From Luteibacter mycovicinus (GTDB taxonomy: Bacteria > Pseudomonadota > Gammaproteobacteria > Xanthomonadales > Rhodanobacteraceae), in contig NZ_JQNL01000001.1 in the NCBI RefSeq assembly GCF_000745235.1, forward strand, positions 1,364,001-1,428,000: a stretch of DNA of 64,000 nucleotides, in the 5' to 3' direction. Shown here piece after piece: positions 56,167-63,747 of this stretch. Position 1 is the first letter of the stretch. Every line of letters starts with the position of its first letter. The notes under the pieces are model-generated. The model ran no database searches. It was not told the DNA's origin and was given only the letters and a program-made list of their open reading frames with translations. A program made the translations under genes and the position numbers.

Positions 56167-56236
56167 GGTCAAAAGCGAGCACTTTTTTCACGCGAGCGCC
56201 GGCATCCTCGGGGGATAGCCGCCCGATGGAAACGCC

Positions 56237-57022
56237 GTGACAGCCGACCGCGACACCTTGCCCCGTCCACCTGTGGATCTGATCGACAGCCGGACCGCTC
56301 TCTTCCTCGACGCCGATGGCACGCTCCTGGCATTCGCCGACGACCCCGCCGCCGTCGCGCCCGCGGACGGCCTGATGGATACGCTGGATGCCCTGCGCAG
56401 GGAACTCGGTGGCGCCGTGGCACTGGTCAGCGGACGGGCCATCGCCGGGCTCGACGCGATCTTCCATCGTCCGGACTGGGCGGCTGCCGGGCAGCACGGC
56501 CTGGAGCGCCGGGACGACAAGGGCCAACTGGTGACGGTGCCGGTCGACGAGGAAGCCCTGGCCCGGCTGCGTGCGACGGTGCACGCCGTCGCGGCGGAAC
56601 TGCCGGGGGTTCGGGTGGAAGACAAGAGCTGGTCGGTGGCGCTGCACTGCAGGGAACACCCCCGCTACGAAGCCGAACTGGCCAGACGCACGCCAGAGAT
56701 CGCGGCGGCGTTTCCCGGCTTCGAACTCCAGCCGGGAAGCTACGTGTTCGAGTTCAAGCCGCGCGGCATGGACAAAGGGGTGGCGGTCGCCGCCTTTCTG
56801 GCAGAAGCGCCCTTCGCGGGCAGACGCCCGGTCTATCTGGGTGACGACCTGACCGATGAACACGCCTTCGCCGTCGTCAACGAACGAGGCGGCGCGTCCA
56901 TCCGGATCGGCACGCGGACCCCGTCGCAAGCCGCTTTCACATTGTCTAGCCCGAGCGACGTTCAGAATTGGCTGGATTCCGTGAAAGCCACGTTGACGCA
57001 AGGAGCCGTACGCGCACAATGA
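56237..57022 (+). CDS. otsB: Trehalose-6-phosphate phosphatase
   Basis: The 261-residue HAD-family phosphatase releases trehalose. The catalytic DADGT (in ALFLDADGTLLAF, near residue 24) and the later GDDLTDEHAF motif are present, along with the OtsB PRGMDKG segment. A GTG is the start; no better codon is available, as the ATG at 56226 is out of frame. Its stop overlaps the otsA start by ATGA, so both enzymes are made together for osmotic or desiccation stress. Confidence 0.95.
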   Translation: MTADRDTLPRPPVDLIDSRTALFLDADGTLLAFADDPAAVAPADGLMDTLDALRRELGGAVALVSGRAIAGLDAIFHRPDWAAAGQHGLERRDDKGQLVTVPVDEEALARLRATVHAVAAELPGVRVEDKSWSVALHCREHPRYEAELARRTPEIAAAFPGFELQPGSYVFEFKPRGMDKGVAVAAFLAEAPFAGRRPVYLGDDLTDEHAFAVVNERGGASIRIGTRTPSQAAFTLSSPSDVQNWLDSVKATLTQGAVRAQ

Positions 57023-58434
57023 GCCGACTAGTCGTCATATCGAACCGCGTGGCGCTGCCTAAGCAGACGCAGACCGGTGGCCTTGCCTCCGCGATGAACG
57101 CGGCGCTGCAGGAAATGGGCGGCCTCTGGTTCGGCTGGAGCGGCAACATCGCCGCTGAGACCGGCAAGGAGCTGCACGAGGTCAGCGACGGACACATCGA
57201 ATACGCCACGATCGACATGTCCAAGGCGGACCATGACGATTACTACAGCGGCTTCGCCAACCGGGCGCTGTGGCCCCTGTTCCATTATCGGGGCGATCTG
57301 GTCGACTACCGGCGCGACCACCTCGAAGGCTATTTCCGGGTGAACCGCGCGTTTGCCAAGCGCGTGGCGAAGCTGCTCAAAAAAGACGACATCATCTGGG
57401 TACACGACTACCACCTGATTCCGTTGGCTTCCATGCTGCGCGAGCTGGGCGTCGAGAACCGGATCGGCTTCTTCCTGCATACGCCCCTGCCCGCCGCCGG
57501 TCTGCTGATCACACTGCCCCGCCACCGCGAACTGCTCGAGCCGCTGGCGTCCTATGATCTGGTGGGCCTGCATACGCAGCGCGACCTGCGTGCGCTGGAA
57601 GACTATTTCCTGCACGAACTGGGCGCTGCGATGCGCACGGGTGGCCGGATCCGCGCCGCCAACGGCCGCATCTTCCGCGCCGGTGTCTTCCCGATCAGCA
57701 TCGATACGGCCGAAGCGGTCGAGCTGGCCCATCGCGCCGAAGACAGTGGTGCGGTCGCCAAGCTCCGGGCCAGCATCGACGATCGCCAGCTGATCATCGG
57801 CGTCGACCGCCTCGACTACTCCAAGGGCCTTCCGGAGCGCTTCGAGGGCTTTGCGCGGCTGTTGCGCGACCACAAGGACATGCGCGGCCGGGTCTCGCTG
57901 CTGCAGATCGCCCCGCCTTCGCGCTCGGACGTTCCGGAATATCGCTCGCTGCGCCGCGAACTCGAGCGCAGCGCCGGTCACATCAACGGCCAGTACGCCG
58001 AGCCCGACTGGGTGCCCATTCGCTACGTCAACAAATCCTTCGGGCACAAGGTGCTCGCCGGGTACTTCCGTGTGGCCAAGGTCGGCCTGGTCACGCCCCT
58101 GCGCGACGGCATGAACCTCGTCGCCAAGGAATACGTGGCCTGCCAGGACCCGCAGGATCCGGGCGTGCTGGTGCTGTCGCGCTTTGCCGGTGCGGCCCAG
58201 GAACTGGACGCCGCCCTGCTGGTGAACCCGTCCGATCTGGACGAGGTATCGGAAGCGCTCAAGCGAGCCCTCGAGATGCCGCTGAAGGAGCGGCGCATGC
58301 GCTGGCAGTCGATGATGGACGTGCTCGAGCGGAACGACATCACGACGTGGCGCAACGCGTTCCTGCATGCGCTGATGGAACCGCCCAGGGTGAAGCCGGA
58401 AATCTACGTGCAGCGGCCCATGACGGCCCCCTGA
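57019..58434 (+). CDS. otsA: Alpha,alpha-trehalose-phosphate synthase
   Basis: This 471-residue GT20 glycosyltransferase joins UDP-glucose and glucose 6-phosphate. The start MSRLVVISNRV, the substrate motif WVHDYHL, and the GVDRLDYSKGLPER nucleotide-sugar motif are conserved, as is DGMNLVAKEYVA near the end. It is coupled to otsB by a 4-bp overlap; the order otsB-otsA is as in E. coli. Confidence 0.96.
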   Translation: MSRLVVISNRVALPKQTQTGGLASAMNAALQEMGGLWFGWSGNIAAETGKELHEVSDGHIEYATIDMSKADHDDYYSGFANRALWPLFHYRGDLVDYRRDHLEGYFRVNRAFAKRVAKLLKKDDIIWVHDYHLIPLASMLRELGVENRIGFFLHTPLPAAGLLITLPRHRELLEPLASYDLVGLHTQRDLRALEDYFLHELGAAMRTGGRIRAANGRIFRAGVFPISIDTAEAVELAHRAEDSGAVAKLRASIDDRQLIIGVDRLDYSKGLPERFEGFARLLRDHKDMRGRVSLLQIAPPSRSDVPEYRSLRRELERSAGHINGQYAEPDWVPIRYVNKSFGHKVLAGYFRVAKVGLVTPLRDGMNLVAKEYVACQDPQDPGVLVLSRFAGAAQELDAALLVNPSDLDEVSEALKRALEMPLKERRMRWQSMMDVLERNDITTWRNAFLHALMEPPRVKPEIYVQRPMTAP

Positions 58435-58444
58435 GGCCGTCGCC

Positions 58445-59179
58445 TCAGCGGGTCCAGATGAGGCTGGCGAAGCGGCCGCTGGCCGCACCGTCGCGACGAT
58501 AGGAGTAGAGCCGGTCGTCGCGGAAGGTGTCGAAGCCGCCACCGGACACGTTCGTCACTCCCGCACGGGACAACTTGCGCTGCGCCAGCCCATACAGATC
58601 GCAGTGCCAGTGTCCGGGCCGCGTCGGCGTAAAAGCCGCTTCGGCGCCCGGATCCGTGTCGACGAAGGCCGCACGGACCTCCTCGCCCACTTCGTAAGAC
58701 GCTGCACCGATCGCGGGCCCCAGCCAGGCCTGAACACTATCGGCATCCATCCGGGCCACGGTGCGCTCCAGAACACCGGCCGCCAGTCCGCGCCAGCCGG
58801 CGTGAGCGGCGCCGATGGTCTCGCCGTCCGTTGAAGAAAAAAGCACCGGCAGGCAGTCCGCCGTCAGGATGGCCAGGACACGGCCCGGCCCGCGTGCGAT
58901 CGCGGCATCGGCCACGGGCTCCTCACCGTGGGCGCCCGGTGCGTCGGCCACGTCGACACCGTGGACCTGGCGCAGCCACAGCGGCGCCTCGGGAAGCCCG
59001 AGGGCCGGCAGGAGGGCCGCACGGTTGGCGGCCACCGCCTCCGGCGCATCGCCCGAGCGCAGGCCCAGATTGAACCGTCCGTACGGACCGACCGATACGC
59101 CGGGGCCGTTCCGGGTGGCAACGACGGCGCCGACGCCCGCGGGCGCCACCCAGTCCGGAACGATCCAGGCCTCGGTCAT
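58445..59179 (-). CDS. pgeF: Peptidoglycan editing factor PgeF (laccase-domain, YfiH family)
   Basis: The 244-residue multicopper-like DUF152 protein has the metal-binding histidines and cysteine in WLRQVHGVDV, LTADCLPV and GAAHAGWRGLAAG. In E. coli YfiH/PgeF removes wrongly inserted serine from muropeptide precursors; related enzymes show purine nucleoside phosphorylase activity. It follows rluD by 2 bp on the same strand, the conserved rluD-pgeF pair. Confidence 0.94.
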   Translation of the reverse strand: MTEAWIVPDWVAPAGVGAVVATRNGPGVSVGPYGRFNLGLRSGDAPEAVAANRAALLPALGLPEAPLWLRQVHGVDVADAPGAHGEEPVADAAIARGPGRVLAILTADCLPVLFSSTDGETIGAAHAGWRGLAAGVLERTVARMDADSVQAWLGPAIGAASYEVGEEVRAAFVDTDPGAEAAFTPTRPGHWHCDLYGLAQRKLSRAGVTNVSGGGFDTFRDDRLYSYRRDGAASGRFASLIWTR

Positions 59180-59181
59180 GC

Positions 59182-60156
59182 TCAGTCCTCGATCGGATGC
59201 AGCTCGGTGTCGAGCCGCAGCGTCGCGATCAGGGCGTCCTGATCCGCAGGCCGCGGCGAATCGAACTCGAGACGCTCACCGCTGATCGGGTGGTCGAAGG
59301 CCAGCTTCTCGGCATGCAGAGCCTGCCGACGGAAGCCGCGCAGGGCGTCGATCAGCTCCTGGCTGGCGCCGCGCGGCAGGCGCAGCCCGTTGCCATAGAG
59401 CTGATCGCCGACCAGCGGATGGCCGATATGCGCCATATGCACGCGAATCTGATGGGTACGCCCCGTCTCCAGGTTGCACTGGAGGACGCTGTGCGAGCGG
59501 AACCGCTCGCGCACCCGGTAATGGGTGATCGCTTCCTTGCCGCCGTCCACCACGTCGCGGACCCCCTGCTTCAGGCGATCGTGCTGGTGACGGCCGATCG
59601 GCTGATCCACCGTACCGCCGGCGACCATGGTGCCGAGGACCACCGCTTCGTACTGCCGGTGGACGTCGTGGCGCGAAAGCATGGCGACCAGGCCCGTGTG
59701 CGCCGCCAGGGACTTGGCGACCACCATGAGACCCGCCGTGTCCTTGTCGAGGCGATGCACGATACCGCCGCGTGGCAACTCGGCGAGCGACGGCGCGTGA
59801 TGCAGCAACGCGTTCAGCAGGGTGCCCGCCGGATTGCCCGCCCCGGGATGGACGACCAGCCCCATAGGCTTGTCCAGCACCAGGAGGTCGTCGTCCTCAT
59901 AGCGGATGTCCAGAGCGATATCCTCGGGCAGGGCGTGGACTTCCGCCTCCAGCTCCGCTTCCAGCACCACGTGCTCCCCACCCCGGACGAGATGCCGCGG
60001 AGCCACCCGGGCCCCGTCCAGCAACAGTTTCCCGTCCTTGATCCAGCCCGTCAGGCGGGATCGGGAGTAATCGGGGAACATCTCGGCCACGGACTGGTCG
60101 AAACGCCGTCCAGCGGCCGTCACCGGTACCGTGGCTTCATGCCGGACCGTCGTCAT
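59182..60156 (-). CDS. rluD: 23S rRNA pseudouridine synthase RluD
   Basis: This 324-residue enzyme modifies uridines of the 23S rRNA helix 69 loop. An S4 domain begins near residue 20 (FDQSVAEMFPDYSRSRLTGWIKDG). The catalytic aspartate lies in GGIVHRLDKDTAGLM, and GRTHQIRVHMAHIGHP follows. It is divergent from bamD, the common arrangement in gammaproteobacteria. Confidence 0.96.
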   Translation of the reverse strand: MTTVRHEATVPVTAAGRRFDQSVAEMFPDYSRSRLTGWIKDGKLLLDGARVAPRHLVRGGEHVVLEAELEAEVHALPEDIALDIRYEDDDLLVLDKPMGLVVHPGAGNPAGTLLNALLHHAPSLAELPRGGIVHRLDKDTAGLMVVAKSLAAHTGLVAMLSRHDVHRQYEAVVLGTMVAGGTVDQPIGRHQHDRLKQGVRDVVDGGKEAITHYRVRERFRSHSVLQCNLETGRTHQIRVHMAHIGHPLVGDQLYGNGLRLPRGASQELIDALRGFRRQALHAEKLAFDHPISGERLEFDSPRPADQDALIATLRLDTELHPIED

Positions 60157-60225
60157 ACCGACCCGCCCGGCCGAAGGCCGGTTTCGGCTATCATGCCCAT
60201 TCGCTTAAGCATCCGAACTCTCTCA

Positions 60226-61053
60226 ATGCGTGCAACCAAGATCACCATTCTGCTCGTCCTCGCCCTGTCGATGAGCGCCTGCTCGATGTTCCGCAGTAAG
60301 AAGGAGACGATCGACACGATGCCGGTCGACCGGCTGTATGCCAATGCTCACAACTCGTTGGAGCATTCCGATTACGCCGCGGCCGAGAAAGCGTACCAGC
60401 GACTGATCGCTCGCTTCCCGTCGGGTGACATCAATGAACAGTCGCAAATCGAACTGGCGTACGCGCAGTACAAAGACAACAAGCCGGATGACGCTTACTC
60501 GACGATCAACCGCTTCATCAAGACGTTTCCGACCCACAAGCATGCAGATTATGCCTATTACCTGCGCGGTCTGATCAATTTCGATCGCACGGGCGGCATC
60601 ATCGAGCGCTACCTGCAGCGTGACAACTCGGGTTCGACCCGTCGCGACCAGGGTTTCAACCTGACCGCATTCGACGATTTCAGCCAGCTGACGCGTCGTT
60701 ATCCGAACAGCGCCTACGCCACCGACGCCCGCCAGCGCATGATCTTCCTGCGCAATCAGCTGGCCCGCTTCGAGATCAACGTGGCCGAGTACTACCTGCG
60801 CACCAAGGCCTATATCGCTTCGGCGGATCGCGCCCAGTACGTGATCGAGCACTACCAGCAGTCGCCGGAAACGGGCGACGCCCTGGCCATCCTGACCCGC
60901 AGCTACCTCGGTCTCGACCGTCAGCCGCTGGCGGACCAGAGCCGCAAGGTGCTGGCCCTGAACTATCCGGACCACCCGTATCTCACGGACCCGAACTGGC
61001 CGCACCATCCGTCGATCTGGCGCAAGGCGATCCCGTTCTCGGGGCACCATTGA
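60226..61053 (+). CDS. bamD: Outer membrane protein assembly factor BamD
   Basis: The 275-residue outer-membrane lipoprotein of the BAM complex has lipobox LSMSAC with C19 and about five TPR repeats (NSLEHSDYAAAEKAYQRLIARFP first). It recognises substrate beta-signals and contacts BamA. The start MRATKI opens the lipoprotein signal, and a TATCAT -10-like box lies about 32 bp upstream. A strong terminator follows. Confidence 0.96.
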   Translation: MRATKITILLVLALSMSACSMFRSKKETIDTMPVDRLYANAHNSLEHSDYAAAEKAYQRLIARFPSGDINEQSQIELAYAQYKDNKPDDAYSTINRFIKTFPTHKHADYAYYLRGLINFDRTGGIIERYLQRDNSGSTRRDQGFNLTAFDDFSQLTRRYPNSAYATDARQRMIFLRNQLARFEINVAEYYLRTKAYIASADRAQYVIEHYQQSPETGDALAILTRSYLGLDRQPLADQSRKVLALNYPDHPYLTDPNWPHHPSIWRKAIPFSGHH

Positions 61054-61069
61054 TCCCTGGATGACGAAG

Positions 61070-61096
61070 AAAACCGGCGAAAGCCGGTTTTTTTTG
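61070..61096 (+). terminator. Rho-independent terminator of bamD
   Basis: AAACCGGC pairs with GCCGGTTT around a GAAA tetraloop (61079-61082), followed by a run of T to 61095. It begins 17 nt past the bamD stop and is the last gene-associated signal before the 1-kb non-coding block. Confidence 0.92.
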
Positions 61097-61116
61097 GTTG
61101 GTAATGCTCTGTAGGG

Positions 61117-61455
61117 GCTCGGCTGCACCATCGGCTTTGTTTTGACGCAGCGTGTGGTGTCGCGTTGAAGAGCCGGCGGGTGCCACCCTCGCGTCCACGC
61201 CTGCGGCGACCCCTCAGGGAAAGGCCGCTCCGCGGCCGTGTATCAATGGCCTTCGGCCGGGTCGGGCTCCAACTGGGGGTTTTCGAGTCGGCTGTCCCTG
61301 CCTCCCCGAAAACGGCCGGTCATCCCTGACCGGCCCCCTGCGGGCCTCTTCCAGTCGGAGCCCTCGCCTGCGGCTACCGGACGCGAGGGTGGCACCCACC
61401 GGCTCTTTGGGGGACTGAGGTTGCGGGTGGGTCGAGCGGCGGTTCGCTCCGTTGG
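61117..61455 (+). repeat. Structured inverted-repeat element, copy A
   Basis: This copy of about 340 bp matches copy B in inverted orientation over nearly its whole length. A closing stem pairs 61170-61196 with 61379-61405 (26 of 27 positions). Inside are GGCCGC-TCC-GCGGCC (61223-61237), GGCC-TTC-GGCC (61248-61258) and a 9-bp stem with loop TCCC (61314-61335). No family is recognised. A short frame that would begin GTG-TAT-CAA-TGG is open in both copies, but it has no ribosome binding site. Confidence 0.8.
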
Positions 61456-61511
61456 ATGGGACCGCTCGCTTGCCTGGGGTGTATGGCCTCGTTCGCCTTA
61501 GCCTGGCTGAG

Positions 61512-61537
61512 GGTTCGCGAACAGGGTTCGCTCCTAC
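61512..61537 (-). repeat. REP element, GTAGGAGC family, in the spacer
   Basis: On the minus strand it reads GTAGGAGC, GAAC, CCT, GTTC, GCGAACC. The hairpin arms GAAC/GTTC replace GCGC/GCGC of the other copies while still pairing, so the structure is kept though the sequence differs. Confidence 0.7.
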
Positions 61538-61562
61538 CCGGCGCGGCGAGTGCGAGCGTGCG

Positions 61563-61590
61563 GGCAGGCAGGCAGGCAGGCAGGCAGGCA
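61563..61590 (+). repeat. (GGCA)7 tetranucleotide microsatellite
   Basis: Seven perfect GGCA units lie in the spacer between the two structured elements. Such tracts change length by slippage. No credible reading frame runs through it, so classical phase variation of a protein is not supported. Confidence 0.9.
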
Positions 61591-61679
61591 GAGCATGCGG
61601 CGTGCGGTATGAGGCGTGCAGCGTGCAGGGGCCATGCTGGCGGCGGTGGCTTTGATGCGGGCCAGCCTGCTGGCAATTG

Positions 61680-62032
61680 CCGACGGAGCGGTGAAGCCGA
61701 AACCCGCTCGACCACCACCCACCTCAGTGCAGGCAAGAGACGGCGGGGGTGACCCTCGAGGCCGGTAGCCGCAGGCGAGGGCTTCGACTGGACAAGGCCG
61801 CGCAGGCGGGGCCGGTCAGGGATGACCGGCCGTTTTCGGGGAGGCAGGGACAGCCGACTCGAAAACCCCCAGGCGAAGCCCGACCCGGCCGAAGGCCATT
61901 GATACACGGCGGCGGTAGCCGCCTTTCCCTGAGGGGTCGCCGCAGGCGTGGCCTCGAGGGTCACCCCCGCCGACTCTCCAACGCGACACAACACGCTCGC
62001 GACAAAGCCAAACGCGATGGCGCCAGCCGAGC
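61680..62032 (-). repeat. Structured inverted-repeat element, copy B
   Basis: This is the inverted partner of copy A. Its closing stem pairs 61741-61763 with 61950-61972 without mismatch (23 of 23), although these arms differ from the arms of copy A at several positions. The internal hairpin GGCGGC-GCCGCC (61908-61923) replaces GGCCGC-GCGGCC. The core with the 9-bp stem and the GGCCTTCGGCC hairpin is almost identical in both copies. Confidence 0.8.
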
Positions 62033-62036
62033 ATTC

Positions 62037-62064
62037 AGCTCTTAGCTCTTAGTTCTTAGCTCTA
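62037..62064 (+). repeat. Heptamer tandem repeat downstream of nadE
   Basis: Four head-to-tail 7-bp units, AGCTCTT, AGCTCTT, AGTTCTT and AGCTCTA, lie between the end of copy B and the nadE stop codon. They are AT-richer than the surroundings. Confidence 0.8.
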
Positions 62065-62070
62065 AGTGGC

Positions 62071-63687
62071 TCACCGCCACCCCGAAGTAATCGGATACCG
62101 CCGCTCGCGTCCGAAAGCCTTGGTCGTGACGCGCGGCCCCGGAGCCGCCTGACGGCGCTTGAACTCGTTGATGAAGACCATGCGGATCACGCGACGCACC
62201 GTGGCGTCGTCGTGGCCGGCGGCGATGATGTCTTCCGCCGAGGCCTCGCCCTCGATGAAGTGCTCGAGAATCGCATCGAGTTCATCATACGGCGGCAGGG
62301 AATCCTGATCGGTCTGCTCATGGCGCAGTTCCGCCGACGGCGGACGCTCGATCACAGCCGCCGGAATGGCTCCGTCGATCGCCGAGCGCCACCGCGAAAG
62401 CGCGTAGACCACGGTCTTGTAGACGTCCTTCAGGGGCGCGTAGGCGCCGCACATGTCGCCGTACAGCGTGGCGTAGCCCACCGCCATCTCGCTCTTGTTG
62501 CCCGTGGACAGCAGGAGCTTGCCGGTCTTGTTCGACATCGCCATCAGCAGCACGCCGCGGGTTCGCGATTGCAGGTTTTCTTCCGTGATGTCGGGTTTGC
62601 GACCCTCGAACACCGGCGCCAGAGCGCCGGTAAAGGCCTCGTAGATGCCTTCGATGGGTAGCACGTGGTACTCGACGCCCATGTGCTCGGCCTGGGCCTT
62701 GGCTTCCCGCAGGGACAGGTCCGAGGTGTATTCCGTCGGCATCATGATGGCCGTGACCTTGTCCTTGCCCAGCGCATCGACCGCCATCGCGAGCGTCAGG
62801 GCGGAATCGATACCGCCCGACAGACCCAGCAACACACCGGAAAAATGGTTCTTGCCGATATAGTCGCGGATACCGCGGACGATACCGTCATACATCAGCG
62901 CCTCCGGCGAGCGGGTATCCGGCGCCGGCCAGTCCACGGCCGTGAGGCGACGCGTGGCGGTATCTAACTCCACCGTCAGCAGCATTTCCTCGAAGGAGGG
63001 AGCGCGCGCCGCAATCTCGCCATCGGCCTGCACCAGCAGCGAATGGCCGTCGAACAGCAGGTCGTCCTGACCACCGACGAGGTTTACGTAGGCGATCGGC
63101 AGCCCGGTCTCGCGGGCGCGGTCGCGCAGCAGTGCCTCCCGGGTCGCGGCCTGGCGCTTGTCCCACGGCGACGCGTTGATCACGAGGATCAGCTCCGCGC
63201 CAGCGCCGGCGAGGCGGCTGGCGGGGTCCGATTCCCAGATGTCCTCGCAGATCAGCATGCCGACCTGCACACCCTCGATCGCGAACACCCGCGTAGCGTC
63301 GCCATGCTGGAAATAGCGCTTCTCGTCGAACACGGTGTAATTGGGCAGCGCCTGCTTGTGGTACGTCCACTCCAGGGTGCCTTCGCGAATGAGCGACGCC
63401 GCGTTGTAAACCTCGCCCTGCGCATCCGGGTAGCCGACGACCGCCGAAATACCCGTGATGGCCGGCAGCAGGGCATGCAGTTCGCGATGGCAGGCTTCGA
63501 GGAAACTGGGACGCTGCAGCAGGTCCTCGGGCGGGTAGCCGGACAGCGTCAGCTCGGGGAAGGCGATCAGCGACGCGCCGAGGCGATCGCGCGCTTCATC
63601 GGCCAGCGCCTTGACCCGTCGCGCGTTGTCGGCTGTGGCACCGACGGGGAAATCGAACTGGGCCAGGGCGAAGCGAAAGGTGGACAT
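62071..63687 (-). CDS. nadE: Glutamine-dependent NAD+ synthase
   Basis: This 538-residue enzyme amidates nicotinic acid adenine dinucleotide. The N-terminal nitrilase-type glutaminase domain has its triad in FPELTLSGYPPEDLL (Glu), VFDEKRYF (Lys) and LICEDIWE (Cys). The C-terminal synthetase domain has GLSGGIDSALTLA and the STGNKSEMAVGY segment. So glutamine, not free ammonia, is the nitrogen source. MSTFRFALAQFDF is the natural start. It is followed by the repeat block and reads toward it. Confidence 0.96.
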   Translation of the reverse strand: MSTFRFALAQFDFPVGATADNARRVKALADEARDRLGASLIAFPELTLSGYPPEDLLQRPSFLEACHRELHALLPAITGISAVVGYPDAQGEVYNAASLIREGTLEWTYHKQALPNYTVFDEKRYFQHGDATRVFAIEGVQVGMLICEDIWESDPASRLAGAGAELILVINASPWDKRQAATREALLRDRARETGLPIAYVNLVGGQDDLLFDGHSLLVQADGEIAARAPSFEEMLLTVELDTATRRLTAVDWPAPDTRSPEALMYDGIVRGIRDYIGKNHFSGVLLGLSGGIDSALTLAMAVDALGKDKVTAIMMPTEYTSDLSLREAKAQAEHMGVEYHVLPIEGIYEAFTGALAPVFEGRKPDITEENLQSRTRGVLLMAMSNKTGKLLLSTGNKSEMAVGYATLYGDMCGAYAPLKDVYKTVVYALSRWRSAIDGAIPAAVIERPPSAELRHEQTDQDSLPPYDELDAILEHFIEGEASAEDIIAAGHDDATVRRVIRMVFINEFKRRQAAPGPRVTTKAFGRERRYPITSGWR

Positions 63688-63747
63688 CGGGAATCCGTGC
63701 GGTCGCGGGGACTGCCTATGATAAGCCACCGTTGCGCCGACGCGGGC

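Noticed and set aside
57028..58542. 504-codon minus-strand frame antisense to otsA
   Set aside because: OtsA motifs are on the plus strand; the antisense peptide is rich in histidine, glutamine and alanine.
61563..61590. GGCA tract as a phase-variable coding switch
   Set aside because: The frames around it show no domain, ribosome binding site or conserved start.
61374..61994. 206-codon minus-strand frame through copy B and the spacer
   Set aside because: It reads through the GGCA tract and palindromes as low-complexity sequence. The part shared with copy A is explained by nucleotide repeat identity, though a very short peptide in the core cannot be fully excluded.
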